Positions 1 through 14,600 of a DNA stretch of 64,000 nucleotides are shown piece after piece. The notes beneath the pieces were generated by a model. It made no database searches. It had not been told where the DNA came from and saw nothing but the letters and a program-made list of their open reading frames with translations. The translations under genes and the position numbers were made by a program. Within the stretch, counting starts at the first letter, position 1. Each line of letters opens with the position of its first letter. This DNA comes from Brachypodius melanocephalos (Eukaryota > Chordata > Aves > Passeriformes > Pycnonotidae), in the NCBI GenBank assembly GCA_013398615.1, contig VZSR01003807.1:43312707-43376706 (forward strand), read 5' to 3'.

Positions 1-650
1 TCTCGACAACGACAACAGTGAAATCCAAACTACTGTGCTCAAAACAAGGTTGGGTGGATAGGAGCCAGCCTGCTAGCTTGAGAACAAAGCCAGTAGCATA
101 AAGGCATGAACAGGATCACAGGGAATGGTCCATTTCACAGGATTGGATTACAGTATTCTCCTGGAATTTAAAAGGAAGATGAATCTAGGCAGTCTTCAGC
201 ACTTGCTTATCTGCTCTACGGCCTAATTAAATATTTACATGGTGGGAGAATATTACCACCTTTTTTGACACTAGAAGCAAAACACTTCACATCACAGTAT
301 GAACAAATGATGCATAGCAACAAGAAATTCTGTGCAATGTGGGCTGCTTTGGTTTCAGATTTCACTGATTAGCTTTTATTTTAACATACTAAATATAAAG
401 GAATAGAATTCATGACTGTACCATCTCTCTGTTTTATGCTGTAGGTTTTCATTCTATAGAGCAATATATTGTTGTTGTTCACTCGCTCTTTAAAAATGTA
501 GACAATATTTCTGCTACTTCATAGAAATAATCAATTTTCCATGTAGTATATGGAAGCATAGTATATACACATGCTTTATACCTTAATCACATCAGTTCCA
601 TCTCTCCTGTCACCTATCTTCTCACTGCATCATATCCCCAGTTTTCACGT
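1..650. other. Unique non-coding sequence, nothing recognised
   Basis: This AT-rich stretch runs up to the first CR1. I see no open frame with protein-like character, no recognisable repeat and no splice-site pair. It is probably intergenic or intronic. Confidence 0.6.
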
Positions 651-1285
651 ATCACAGGATCATTTAGGTCAGGAAAGACCTCAAAGATCCCCGAGTTCAA
701 CCTATGACTGAACATCGTGTCAAATAGACCATGGCACTGAGTGTGACATCTGGTTATTTCTTGGACACCTCCACAGATGGTGACTCCACCACCTCACTGG
801 GAAGACCATTGCAATGCTTAATAACCCTTTCCATGAATAAATTCTTCCTGGTTTCCAAACTAAACCTTCCCTGGTGCAGCTTGAGGCCACATCCTCTTGT
901 CCTGTCACAGGTTGCCTGAGACAAAGGCTGACCCCCACCTGGCTACAACCAGGCATTTGTAGAGAGTGATAAGGTCTCTCCTGAGCTTCTTTTTTTTCCA
1001 GCATAAGTGCCCCCAGCTCCCTCAGCTGCTCCCCACAGGACTTGTGTTCCAGACCCTTCACCAGCTTTATTGCCGTTCTCTGGACTCACTCCAGCCCCTC
1101 AATGTCCTTCTTGTAGTGAGGGGCCCAGAACTGGACACAGGATTCGAGGTGTGGTTTCACTGGTGCTGAGTACAGGGGGACAATCCCTGCCCTGCTCCTG
1201 CTGACCACACTCTTGCTGACACAGCCCCGGATGCCATTGGCCTTCTTGGCCACCTGGACACACTCTGGCTCGTGTTCAGCTGCTG
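651..1285 (-). mobile_element. CR1 LINE, 5'-truncated 3' end (minus strand)
   Basis: Read on the minus strand, this is the end of a CR1 non-LTR retrotransposon: the last codons of the ORF2 (reverse transcriptase) region followed by the 3' UTR. On the plus strand the reversed tail begins at about 651 (atcacaggatcatttaggtc). It continues with CR1 hallmarks: the 'accatggcactgagtg' block, 'tggtgactccaccacctc', 'cttgaggccacatcctct', and 'cagaactggacacaggattc' near 1130. A minus-strand open frame at 720-1061 keeps the ORF2-like stretch GLEHKSCGEQLRELGALML before running into UTR. The element loses similarity after about 1285, so it is a typical truncated copy of about 635 bp. Divergence looks moderate. 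It is dead on arrival and has no coding capacity. The family call is from recognised consensus phrases; the exact subfamily is not resolved. Confidence 0.93.
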
Positions 1286-4200
1286 TGGTGCTCTTGCTGT
1301 GTTCAGCACACGCTCAGTTCATACACAGCTATTGCCTTCTTTGCTGCTTCCTGCAGCTGTCTGGCTAATAAAGCTGTAGAAAACTACCCTGGCTTATCAC
1401 ACAGGCTCTTGTGTATCCTTTGATTGGAGCTGTGTCTGTAATCCTATGCTGTCATCCCTCATTGAAGATCATGTGTATGATTCCTTCACAATGGTCTTAG
1501 GTCCTTTGAAAGGGTATCAGTATAGAAAGGTCACAAATGCTGGTGATCTTAAACAGTTGAGGAGAAGATTGTGCTGTGTGAGGGAAGTCATCAGCAAATC
1601 ATACCAGAAGACACCATAATTAACTGGGAAGGGGTTAGATGGTCCTGCTTAATTCAGCATGTGTTCTGTCAGACACCTAATCAATCATCTTCTCCCAGAA
1701 CATCCTGAAACCACAGTTATAAGCCTGAGGTGAAATGGATCTGTAATTTGAAATTGTATGAGGACAACATTGTCCAAAAATCTTGGAAGCAAAAAAAGAA
1801 ACTTGGTTTGGGTTCATGAACTGAAAGTGTATCCTTGTTTCAGACAATAAGGATTCCTTCAGAGCAGCTGAATAGCAGGTTTCACAGCATCCCTCAGGAT
1901 ATTATGAGAAATTCAATAGTTGAGTTAGAAAATTACTGTGGGGATAGAAGGAAAAACAATTGCATTAGACATGCCAGTTTTTACTGCTCTTTGTTAGCAT
2001 TCTCATCTAAATCCCCTTTATCAAGATTTTTCAATTGCCATTTCAAATTAAATTGGACCAAAATTTGTCCATCAGGATGGGAATGATTGATTGAAAATCT
2101 ATTTAAGTTGCTCTAACCTCTTTCAATAAGAAGAGGAACAGTGAACTGTTTAATTTAATATGCTTTCAGAGTTTTACTTGTGCCACTGTTGTGAGCTCTT
2201 CAGAAAGTAATTTGGTACAGTGGCTTGAATTGAGACTGCTCAACTCCTGAAACTGATGGTCCCGGTTCTGGCATTCTTTCTTCCGGGACAAGGTCCTCGA
2301 CTTTTCTTCCTATCACCTTCTTCACATATACAAAGTAGCTGGAGGAGCCAAAGCAGAAGAAATGTAGCCACCCCAAAGCGCTTCTCTCATGTTTTTACAC
2401 TGTTGTGACCTGTTTCTTCCATGCCCCACTTTATCCTTCATTAGTTGCCATCACTTTCTATGTTTAGTCTCATTAATATTTGAAGTGATGAAGTCAAGGC
2501 CTGTCACCTTTATTTGTCTATGAAGTTGCATGAACATTACTTGTGCTCTGCAGGTAAAATTAGAATCATAAGTAATATTAATATCTGTTTAAGATTCTGA
2601 AAACTGAGCACTCTATCTGCAAAATTTATTCTTTTTTGAATATTATTATTATTATCCATTCTGAAGTGGCAGCTTAGTACTTCAAGGGGACTAACAGTAT
2701 CTCTCAAAAACACAGTCTAATTGCAGCATATTTTTTTTCCTTTGTAATCACATAACTTTGAATTTGATGCAGACCAGCAAAACGAAAAAAAAAAAAAAAA
2801 TCTGTCTATCTAAATGCCATTTGGAATGAGATTTATCAGTCCAAATTCAGGTTCTTGCAATGTAGGTATCTGCATGTAAACAAGGTATGTTAGATCAAAT
2901 TTACCTGACACACATCCTTTTAGAGAATTCTGCTTAGTCCCTATACTATACAGGGCTTCTGGACAAGTAGCTCATCCCTATGGTAAAGATATTTCAAGTT
3001 AGGTAAGATAAATACTTAAATACTAAACTGGTGCTCTCTTCAGCATTTTTCTGCTCCAACTCCAGTCTCAAGGTAATTTGCTGCTTACTTTAGAATGCCA
3101 ATTAACACCTTTTAAAAACCAATTATAAATGGAATGAGTGTTGCAATGAGTGAACTTTTCTCTGGTGAGGCAGCTCCTTCCTGGCAAGCTCTGGTTTGGA
3201 TAGTGTAGCCAGGAGGATGACTGGGGTCCTGCAATCTGCAATATTCTTGTCATGTGGGTAAGAGCTGCAGTCTATAAAGCTGTTAGTCTGGGGAATTTTT
3301 ATCAACAGACATTTTAAAGTGAGACTGGAAGAAAGGACATCCCTAGTAAATAGTATCTGTCTATCTTAGGAACCTATGCTTATCTAGGGAGTGGTTTTGA
3401 TCCCAAGGTACTTCAAACAGTGTATCTGGAATGTTAAGTGACTAAAACACTGCAAGGAACAAACTATTACTTTATGTCAGCTAGGACTGAAGGTTGCAGA
3501 AACTTGTAAGTTGACTCCTTTCACTGAAAATGTCAACATCAACCAAGCCTCAGACTAATTCAATTATTTTCCCTTTACGGTGTGATGTCCAAAGGAAGAT
3601 TTCACAGTGCTTCAATGCCTTCAGCTTCCCTGCACATTTCGGTCTGTCTCAGAGAATGATGCCTTCAGATCTGACCCCCCTGTCTGCTCTGCTGAGTGCA
3701 GAGAGCAGCAGAGCTGCCACAGGAGCTGATGAGTGTGGTGATTTCCCTTGGCCTTTCCATTGCTCTGCTTTTGAATGAAATTTCAATTTGTCACTGTCTA
3801 GGGTCCACGTATTGAGAACTCCAGCTTGTAGGGACTAGTAAAAAACAAATTTCCCTATATTAAGATTATTAGATTAATCTACTTCATTGAAGGATGAAGC
3901 AGATTGAATAAAGGAGTGGTTAGTGCACAGACCCTGGGGGCTTAGGGCATCAATAGAAGAAAGGGAATTATTTATTGCAGTGTATTTTAGAGTACTTTCA
4001 AAGTTTGAATCATCTTTGTAATTTGAAATCAGTTTGGATTTATCAGAGCTTATCCAAAAAATAGCAGAAATTAAAGCCCAGTACCTTTTAAAATCGGAAA
4101 GTGTTCGAGCAAGGTTAGCAGAGACGAGTGAACATCTCTGCACATGACACAGAGATGTTACAGAGAAACAGGGTAAAGATTAGGTTTTGGACCAAAATAC

Positions 4201-7200
4201 TGATACTGTAACTGATCTTTTATTCTTGCAGCTTCCTTGAACATATCACTGAGATTCTTGGCCTTTTAGCCAAAATAGGGAGTTAAAATACCAAAGCATT
4301 CTCTGGTGTGGCAAGAAAGTGCAATGGAAATGAGAGTTTTTTCCTTTTTAATATCAAATTCACCATTTCCTCAAGAGAATAGGTTTGGGTTTGTTAATTA
4401 AACTCTTCACCTCTTTGATGCCAAGGTTTAAAACTTTTTTTAGCTATTTTATCAGCATGGGTACACCCCCTGCTGCCATCCAGCATGTCATCCTTTTCTT
4501 TGCTCCTGTGTTCAGTGAGGGTCTGTCTTCATATTCGTGGTGAAAACAAGACTGCTTTTACAAGGACAGTGCCTTTTTTCTGCCAGAGTAGATCCTATTC
4601 CAGATTTGCTAAAGCTTTTTGATTACACCTGGGGGTGACTTCCAGCAATGAGACCCGTCACTAGAGGCACCCTGCCTTGCTGGGTCATTACCTGGAGGAA
4701 ATCCCATGCCCTTGGCTGTTCAAAAAGCAGTTTTCAAGGGTTTCTTCTTTTGAAATGAATTCCCTAAAATGGGAGAGGCTGTGTCCTAGCACCCAGAGCC
4801 ACAGCTCTCCCGTCCTTACTGCAGGTTTCCTGTGGGCTACCCCCTCAGTTCTGCCCCAGACACAGAGTGAGATCCTTGTGAAATCTGTATGAGATTATGA
4901 TTGAGAAAAACCCATAGAGCTTTGGAGAAAATTCCAACCCTCTGTTCTCTAAAAATCATGCCTTGATAGATTAATATGGTTCACCCACTTTATTTTTCAA
5001 GCTGTCAAATACATACTACACTCCTCAAACAAACATGTAAGGACAGAGAGCCTGCCAAGGGCTCAAATCCATATTTGGCACAATCCAGTGAGTAATGTTG
5101 ATTACGAGATAAGAGTGGAGGAGACACGAGGGACAAGAGCTGTTGGTAAGACAGGTGTTTGGCAAAATTGGGAAAGGGATTTTCCAAAGAAATTTGGAAG
5201 ACCTGAAAGCACTGACAAAACTGTTTTGGGTGGAAGGAAAGATGGTCCTAGATGGGTGGGAGGGGAGGACAACAGGAGACAGTAAGGCTTACTTATGGTA
5301 GTAAAAAGATGAAAAGAGCAGGGGAAACAGAGAGTTAAACTGTTTAGAAAACCAAGACTGAGGACTGGCATCCAGGTCTGGTCTGTGAATTGAGCCCTGC
5401 AACCACGACCAATTTAAAGCAGTAGCAGAAACCACATTTTTGCACAGCTGGAAGTAGAGCTTCAAACTGCTCCCCTGTGCTCTTATTTCTAGCACTTGTA
5501 TAGATTATTGTCTTCTCTGTTTCTCTTTTTACTGAAGGCATTTCAAAAGTTTGAATAGGTAGTGAAACAAAACCACCAGAATTCATAAAATTTTACTGCT
5601 TTATTATAAATTACAATTCCTAGTCTAAAATGAAATACATAGAAAGAATGACAGGCAGTTTTCTGCTTTACTTTTAGTATTTACTGTCTTCTGTTTTTTC
5701 TCCTATTATGTGTAAACCACCCCCATATTTCTGCCTTTATGATAAGTATTAAAAATATTATATGTCCAGGGACAGCTAAAAGGAGACAGCCCCATACAAA
5801 GAGAGGCACTGCACAAAGGCAGGATCAGAAACATTGCTAGACCCAAAGAAATGATAAAAAATGGGTTGGGAGGCACATGGCCAAGTGATTTACCCACTGT
5901 CACGGCCAGGGTGCAGGAAGAATAGGACAACATGCCTGTTACCTCCACCCAAAACGGATTTGGGCAGGGTGCATGCAGCACCTCTGCAACTTGTCAGCCC
6001 CACATTGCCTTGGCCACTGTGCAATTTAGCAGCCTTGGCAGCTTCCACAGGCTTGTTCTTTATCCTTGTTCTTCCCATTAAATGTGAGTCGCGTAAAGAG
6101 ATCCAAACCCACACATCTCTTCATTAGCTTCTGCTTCTTTCTCCAAGGGGAGTGTGTGGGGTGAGCAAAACATCTCATCCAAACCAGACACCCTGTTTGT
6201 GGATCTCAGAGTAACCTCATGTGTTTTGCAGGGTTAATCTGCACAATTCAGCTGCCAAATCCAAAAACCAACCAAGCAACCAACCAAACAGCAGAACTAA
6301 ATACCAAACAGGGTAATTTGGTATTGTCCACCAGAAACAGAAAAGAGAAAGCATCATCTTTCTTCCAGGTCCTGCTGGGCTTTCACTGAGGTGGCAGCAG
6401 CAGGATTAGTCAACGTGCAGCTAAATAACCTGTGTTGGAACAAGAGCATCTCTGGAGAGAAATTTTCCTATCTGAATTATATCTACACCTGCACAGGAAT
6501 AAAACATGGAGTTTCCTTTTGTACAGCTCCTGGGAAACATGCAAGGGGCCTGTGAGCAGCTCTTGAGGCTGGTCAGTAGTCCTGCTGGGCAGCAAGGACA
6601 GGGAATAATCTGGACTTGTGGGAGAGTTTTTTTAATCAGCTGAGCCTGTAATCCTTCCACAGCTGCAATGAAATAGCCTCTGACACAAGGAGCAAAGGGA
6701 TTTCTCTGGGGAGATGTAAATGTGTCCTGTATTGCTAGTTAGGCTGGGAGATGCTCAGTCTAGAGAAGGCAAGCACATTTGCTATTTTTGCACGATAGAG
6801 AGAAGTTCTGGCAGGGGCCTCTTCCTGTATGTATCATACCACAACCAGGAATAAATAGCATGATTTTACCTGTGTGTTCAGAACAGTAGGAGCTTTCTTG
6901 AAAGAAAGGGCATGTGAATAGCCCTCAGCAGAGGAGGATGTGAATTACTAGGCAAGACTTGTGTGTGAAACAAGTGCCTTTGCCCACAGTGGTACAAAAG
7001 GAGGAGGTGGCCCAGGTGGAGCTCTTAGTCAGAGCCCAATTTGCTCACTGGGCTCTGTGCCTCTCTTCATTCACTGCTTCCAAAGGGATGCCACTACTGC
7101 ATTCCAACTGAGTCACCAGAGTTGCCATCACTTGGAAGTGAATTCTATGTCTCTGTAAAAGGGGATACTGGCATGACTACTACTTTTTCTGCTGATGCCA

Positions 7201-8157
7201 AAGAAAGCTACTTCTTGACATGGAAGCCACTGAGTTGTGATCTTCTTTAAATTTTGCTTTTATTATAAATATATGCAATACAATTATGGGATAGAATACA
7301 GTGTCAGCAAATATTGAGTAAGGGGCTTTTAAAGGTTACATTATAAAATAGTTGCTTCTTACCTCTTATTATTATTGAGCAATAAATTTCCACCCAGTAT
7401 GCACAATCTTGTAAAAAGGTTATTGTCCCTAGGCTAATACTTTTGCCTATAATGACAAGTGATAGGACATGGTTGAACAAATCACACATTTCAGAACAAA
7501 GCCCACCAAGACAATTTTATTTTTAATAAAAAATACTTACTCTGGACTGCCTTCAACATATAATTTTAGTTGTCCTAAATAATTGCATTCTATAGATGTT
7601 TGGTTAGTTAGGGTGTTATTTTCAGATGTATGTTTTGTCATTAAAGTAAATGACCATGGGATTTTAAAATTACATTGGTTACCACTTTTATCTGCAAGAA
7701 AAGGTCAAACCTTAGCACGCTGAGCAACTACCATCAGAAATTATCACTAGGCTATAGTTAAAATGGAAAGCTCACAAAGAAGCATCTGCACTCTCTATCA
7801 AAGAGATAGGGGAGGTTTAGGAGCTCATTGTGTGGATGGGAAGAACAGAAGCTCCTTTTCATAACAACTCCAGAGTTTTCTCACCTCACTAAACCCTCTC
7901 CAAAGCTGTTTGGTGTGCTAGGCTAGTTCTCCTTTTGGGGTTCCCTGAATCCTCTAACCCTTCATCATCTGAACAAGAACTTAATGGCAAGCTTGTCCAG
8001 CTATTCTTTCTCAACTGTATCAGTTTCCATAATGAAAGAGACATTTCCCTATAAAGCATGCTTTGCTTAGTCACAGGCAGTGGTTGGAAATCCCTTTTAC
8101 CATTTACTTGCAAACTCTTTGGAAGGAAAAGCACAAGGATTAGTCTTAAGAATACCC
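1286..8157. other. Unique non-coding sequence with minor simple repeats
   Basis: No gene or long repeat is recognised. It contains an ATT run at about 2640-2655 and a poly-A tract at 2785-2800. Open frames here are at most about 100 codons, lack splice context and have no family resemblance. A reasonable acceptor-like 'ttttattcttgcag' near 4240 has no matching donor downstream. Confidence 0.55.
2785..2800. repeat. Poly-A tract (A)16
   Basis: An uninterrupted A run follows 'aaaacg'. No retrogene or LINE body is recognisable upstream, so I treat it as a simple repeat rather than an insertion tail. Confidence 0.9.
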
Positions 8158-8699
8158 TGCAGTCTGCTCTGCACTGAGGAGGCCTCACCTCAAGTCCTGT
8201 GTGCAGCCTTGGGCATCACAATATGAAAAAGACATTGAACTGTTAGAGAGTGTCCAAAGGAGGGGAATGAAGGTGGGGAAGGGCCTTGAGGAGAAGCTGT
8301 GTGAGGAGCAGCTGAGGGCACTGGGTCTGTTCAGCCTGAGGAGACTGAGGGGAGACCTCACTGCAGGTACAAATTTCTTATCAGAGGAAGAGGAGGGGCA
8401 GGCTCTGATGTCTTCTCTGTTGTGACCAGTGACAGGACCTGAGAGAATGGCGCAAAGTTGTGTCAGGGGAGGTTTAGATTGGATGTCAGGAAAAGTTTCT
8501 TCACCCAGAGGGTGGCTGGGCACTGGAACAGACTCCCTAGAGAAGTGGTCACAGCACCAGCCTGACAGAGTCTAAGAAGCATTTGGACAGTGCTCTCAGA
8601 CACATGGTGTGACTCTTGGGGCTGTCCCGTGCAGGACCAGGAGATGGACTCCATGATCCTGATGGGTGCCTTCCAACTCAGCATATTCTGTATTCTAAT
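8158..8699 (+). mobile_element. CR1 LINE, 5'-truncated 3' end (plus strand)
   Basis: This is a CR1 3' end in plus orientation. It begins in the last part of ORF2 near 8160 (ctgctctgcactgaggaggc, matching the family's serine-alanine-leucine-x-x-proline-histidine region). It runs through 'gaactgttagagagtgtcca' and 'ctgttcagcctgaggagact', then the 3' UTR phrases 'gggcactggaacagactccc' and 'ggtgtgactcttggggctgt'. It ends at 'ccttccaactcagcatattc' followed by the degenerate ATTCTAAT-type terminal repeat at about 8690-8699. The frame at 8201-8425 contains [20 protein letters not shown], a decayed ORF2 terminus. The 3' UTR differs from the copies at 651 and 34948, so it belongs to a different CR1 subfamily. 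It is about 540 bp and non-coding. Confidence 0.93.
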
Positions 8700-11600
8700 G
8701 AGGTTCAGTATGTCTAGGAAATGCTCTCAGATGTTTGTCCAATGACAACAGTGGCTTTTTAAAAAGGCAAAACGAAATTCTGATGTTGATGCCATTTGAA
8801 GGGAGTTCGCCTTGCCAAAAGTCCACCTGAAACCTTTTGTTTCCTTTTATAATGTCTTGAAAAGCAGGAGTAAATACAATTTTCAAGTGTAAATCTAATA
8901 CTTCGTCTTAAGGACAGGCAAACTCTCCGTTCAGGGGGCCGTATATGAAGATGCACGTGCCTTCTGCCCCAGGTTCTAGCAGCAAGCAGCTCCTTCAGAA
9001 CCTAAACCCATCAGATATCACCATCTCTTCTGAAAGAAAAGCAGGCTTATATCTCACATTCAGCAACACATTTGTTTATCTGCTGCCCTTTAAAGTAGTT
9101 CCTGACATTTGCCTGTTGTGCAAGCATGGGCTTTCCTGTATCACCACGTGTCTGCCCATCTGGTCATGGTAGCACGACTGTAGGCTACCCTTCCAACCTG
9201 CTACAGCTGTGCTACAGCCTAGGCCAAAATGACAGTTTTAGATCCCAAATGTGCTATTTTTAGTGAAGTTTTAGTCCCTTAAATATCCAGTAGACAAAGC
9301 TGCAGGAGATGCTCTTTGCTTGAGGCTGTCCCTCAGTGCCACAGAACGTACCACTGGCTCACAAGTGCCCTCTCAACCACCACAAAGGGCTGCATATTTC
9401 TCTGTATGGAAGTTGTCTACTCCCATGAACAACTCTACACAGAACCTAGTCAGAGCATTTAAAAAAAAAACACATAAAAATGCTATACCTTTAAACATAA
9501 GATAGCATAGCTTCAGTATTATTTGGGCTCCTAAGGCTCAGCTACGTAACATTATCTGAAGTATCTTGATGAGTATGAAAAGATGATCATAAATGGAACA
9601 ATTCACTTGGAAATTCACTACTAAAATATGCCTAGCCTTATGACCACTGTACAGTCATATGCCTGTGTCTCTGTTCTCTGTACTTTGACCACTGCTAATA
9701 AAGTAGCTGTGGGACATCACTTATCCTGGCATATTTTTACTAACTACTAGTAAGAAAACTAGGACTTGACTTTATTTCCATTTGTACAGAAACACACTTC
9801 AGACTTTAGTCCTGTTTGCTACTTATCCTTTTATTTATTTTCTTACTCTGGAACATAATCACTCTTACTGTTGTTTCTTAATATAGTTTGTGACGTGATG
9901 GCATCCAAAGTCTTACTTCAACTGGGAACAAGATACCCTAGAATTGGAAAGACTATGGATGCATGTGAAGACACTGTCTGCATCCCAAAATTTTAAAATG
10001 GAATTCAAAACAGGTTGTAAGGGTGAAGAACCAGACGAAAGATGAGCACAATGGTGATCTGAATAATCACAGGGCTGTGGTTACATAAAGCACATAAGCA
10101 AATGTGTGCTTCCAGGGCGACTAAGTCTGAATCTACAAGTATAATATAAGAAAACCCCAAGAATATCAGCTTCAGTGTGTATTGGCTATCAATGGATAAC
10201 TAATTTCTTGAAGGCTACAGATGCAGGCTGCAGAAGGCAGTGATGTCTTGAGGAGGGTTTTAAGCAGGATTGTGGTCTCACCACGGGGTGAGCACAGCAT
10301 GTACAAGCAGAGATGTGCAAAGATTACAGCCTTTTGTGAGCAAGACAGGGAAGGAAGAATTCAGTGCTGGTAGCATGATAATGAAAGCTGTAAGGGCGAC
10401 ATGTTCTAAGACAAAATCAGTAAAGTAGGACAAGGTAAAACTGTGCAAAGCCTCAGTGGAACATCTCAAGTTCAGCAGCAGGAAAGGGGAACTTGTGAAA
10501 ACTTTCAGCAGGGTGGGAGAGCTGGGCTGCTGCCTCAGAAACACATGGCTTTTGTCTTCCCTTTTTATAGCTTGAAAGTAATACAGGCAAGGGAACCAAA
10601 TGTGTTACTGTAGGCTTTGCTGTTATGGGAGGTGAGGAGGGTCTGAATGGCAATGTGCAAAGCACCAACAGTGATTGCTTTAGAAGGAGTTTCTGCTGGA
10701 TTTCAATGTGGTCTGCATGTTGGGAGAAATCAGGAAGATAAATGATGCAGTGTCCAAAGCAATGTGAAAACAGTGGCAGTGGCAGTATTGTAGATAATGA
10801 GAGTTTGAGAATTTGACAGAGAAGAGGAGTTTTGATTTTTCTCAGCAAAAGCCCATGATTAGATATCTCCAAGGGGAGATGTTGAATTTCAGAGCCAGGT
10901 GAAAGTGGGTAATGGAAGAAGTAGTTTTGAATTGCAGTGAGCTGCAGAGGGAAAAGGCTAAAGTGAATTTGGCTGGAAAGTCACTGTTCTAGCTAATCAT
11001 GGAAAGCTTAAAGGAGGACAATATTTTAGAAAGAAAATGTATTAATTTGCATAGAAAACATCTAATATAATATCAGTGGTCAAAGTGGAGGTCAAAGATA
11101 GGTATTTTCGTGGCGATACCAGCTTTCAGGTTGACTGTTTTAACAGGTCTTACTTAATTACATGTAGGCCTTTGTTTAGGAACTCAAGGAGAATTCCTTT
11201 GTGATTCTTTACAACTGAACAATGTAATTATTGTGAATCAACTCAGCATCTTCATCTTTCCCTCATGCTACAAAGGGATGTGAAAGCTACATAGTTAAAA
11301 GGATAAGCTATTGTTTCAGAAACTAAAGCTAGATAAAATGCAGAACAAGTTGAGCATAAGGCTACAATTAAATTAATAAAAACCTTGTGATATAAAAAGC
11401 TTTGGCAATGAGAATGAAGAAGCAAGAGGTTTGCAAGATTTTAACATGTAATTATTGCAAATAACCTAGTTTTAATGTAGAACTCTTCAGTTTAAAAGCT
11501 CCCAAAATGTCTTAGATACTACCTTGTAAATGTATTCTTTTAAGGGCTTCATTTTGAGCTTTCTACAGTTAGACAAGGTAGTAACAGTACTTGCAAAATC

Positions 11601-14600
11601 GCCACAGTGAGCAGAAAGGAAATCAATGGCCATTCAAAAAACATGGTTTAATTTTGCCTAGACTTGAGTGCAAGCCCTCCATCTCACATCTTCAACTTAC
11701 TTCAGCTTCACTGGGTTTTTTTACCCTTTTCCCACTCCTGAGTTCCCACTCCCTTCCCTTTCCTTCACTGTCATTTTTTCCTTATTTCTCATGCCATTTT
11801 TCATGATCCCTTCCTATCAAAAGCCAGGCTTAATACAGATCTAATATGACATTTCCTTCCTCATGGAGTGTGTTTTCTGGATTCATCCCTGCATTCCATG
11901 TCAGGTTTGCTCAGTGAGTGTAAACACAGGGGGACAAGGCTCCACTGCTGCTCCATTGCCAAGCAAAACCCCAGGAGCAGGCAGGTACATCAGTGATGGG
12001 TCCTGGACACACCACAGCCTGGCTGCCAGAGGAGTGACAAACCTCATGCCAAATGGGAAATGCATTCAATTAAAAGACATCTTTATACAAGGGACCTGTT
12101 CTTGGAAAGTAATCTTTCTCTGGGGTTACACAATCCAGATCCACACCAACAATTTTTTTAAGGCAAGCTGTTATTTTAGAACAGGAAGTGAGGAAGAGCA
12201 AAATTATTTTCTGAAGGTACTTCCAAATGCAGAGAAATTACCCAAGATAGGATCTGTCCAGGTTTTCTGGCTAAAAACTTCTCTGACTCTTTTGCCAAGT
12301 CCTGTATACAGCTGGTCAGGACTCACACATGTCATCTGAAGTATAACATTTACAAAAGCACCACATCCCCATCACAATCAGAGAGCACTGTTGAGATGTG
12401 GGCTTATGGGGAAAGATCAGGGAAAATCTCTTTTTCAGGTGTTTCCACACAAGTACTTTGCTCTCCTGGTGACAAGCACTGCTCAGAGCTCATTTATTAT
12501 CTATTTAGTACACTAGAATTGTTCAAGATACTGCTGCATTTCTGTTACTGAGGCTAATGGAAACGTATTTTTGCAACTGTTAATTTTTCCTTTTCTGCTG
12601 TGTTACAGACCAGACATAGCCAGGTGGATATTTTCAAAATAATATTAGTTTTCAGCGGTCTGATGGATCCAAGGCACAACCACTAAATTTCCTTTCACCA
12701 AAATGGAAATTGATGTGCCAAGGAAAATCAGCTCAGCATGACACTGCCGTCTGAGAGTGGTTCTGGGAAGGAAAATGGTTTGGTCCTGGGTAATGCAATT
12801 TTTGATCCTGATAAAGCACTGTATTTTTTAAAATCTGGTTATTAATTCCAACACTGTAACTTCAATTATCAAGTCTGTTATATATCCTCTGCAGTTCTTA
12901 TTTCTGCACCACTTTAGAAGGTATGATTCAAACAAAAGGGCAAGCATGACACAAATGAAGAAAAACACATTATGTATTGACAAAACTATAGTAAAATTTC
13001 CTTCCTATAGTCTTTTTTTACATACACATATTTACATATGAAGGTAAGAATTTTTATATGTTTACATTTCTCTGTTATCTAGTAAACTGAAGCAGGTCTT
13101 TAGTGCTGTGTCAAATACAAATTCTGAGCTAAGTGGTGCTTCATTGCTGCCCCAAGATTAATTTGACATTTTGTATAATGGACTATGGAATGTAGTGTGA
13201 AAATATAGAACCCAGTCTTGTAAAATGCTGAGAATCCCTGATTTCAATGGAAATTGAGGGCATTTGGACTCAAGAGGAATCTTCAATTCTTGCTATCATA
13301 TTTATGTTTATGCTTGCCCAGCAAACCTATGTCACCTCAGACCAGAGTAAAACTTCCACAGTCAAAATCAAACACAAAAAGAAGATGACAAAAATGCAAG
13401 GGGACAGACACTCTGCTGCTGGAGTTCATTGAAATTTCAGAACAAAACTTCTCACTAGCTGACTTCTGTGCCATACTTGAGTGGGAAATTAAAAATAGAA
13501 AAAAAGTGTATGGTAGACTCTGTGTCTGTCATGCCTGACATTCTGGGGAGTCGTGAGTTCCTGACTTAACCTGACATGGACACGCTGTGTGACCATCAGT
13601 ATGGCTTTGATTTTCCTTCATGGAAAAGTTGGCAAAATGTTGGGTGGATGGGAAGGTTGAGTGATGCTACCAGTGCATTCCAACTTGCTTCACTAAGTGG
13701 AAGAAAGAGCAGAAATTGTGGATGAAATATGGAGACAGTCATTTGAGGAAGGTGTTCCACAAGTTCAATTTTGAACCTAGGCAACCTATGAAATCCTATT
13801 CTGGAATAAATGGACTGAACACCTTAATACCTCGGTGGCAGAGATCCTACAGGGCAGAGAACATTCCCTCTAACCAGTCAGAGATTGCCAGAGGTCCAGA
13901 TGGAAGAGAAGGGGCATGGTAGGGGTTATAAAGTCTCTATTAGCACTTTCTAGTTTGCTTGAAAATATTCTGTGTCATTTGATGCACTTGTATTTGCATT
14001 GATATGGGTGCTACTTCTGTCTCTTCTTTTAATGCTGCAAAGGAATGAAGACAGACCAGGGCACTGGAGATGGTGTGAATGGCTGTGTCTGGGCGTGTGT
14101 GGAAGAATGAGTGTTTGCATGGTTGGAAGAGAATGTACTGCTTCACATCATTTATCAGAGAAGGCTGAGACCAAAGTCTTGGGGAGAAAGAATAAACATG
14201 AAGCTCTTGTGCTAGATATGATTTCAGCAATATCATTCAATTATAAAAGCCACATAAACAGCAGGAGAATCACAAGCACAGCATTAAGCAAAAATGCATT
14301 CACATGAGTCCTGATTTAGCAGTTCTGGCATTTTTATAGAGAGTGCTTCATCTTTGTCATTGCTATGGGAATAAAGAGGAGAGGAAATAATAAGAGCCTC
14401 CTGAATTTCCTCTCATTAATCCCCTATATCTTTTCTTGTCTATTAGCAAGAGTTCAAAAATAACTGCTAGACATAACAATCTGACAACACAAGGGAATGA
14501 TCTGGGGAATTTTATATCCTCATTAGCCCATCACGAAAAACACAATTTCTGTGATACTGCATCCAGATCACTCCTTTTTCAAACTGCTTAAATCAGTGGC

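Noticed and set aside
10453..10872. 139-codon minus-strand open frame, Leu/Ser/Pro-rich
   Set aside because: It lies in purine-rich plus-strand DNA, which gives a pyrimidine-rich, stop-poor complement. There are no domain features.
11863..12339. 158-codon plus-strand open frame, the longest in the window
   Set aside because: About this length is expected by chance in 64 kb of six-frame sequence. It has no recognisable family, no promoter or splice context and unremarkable composition.
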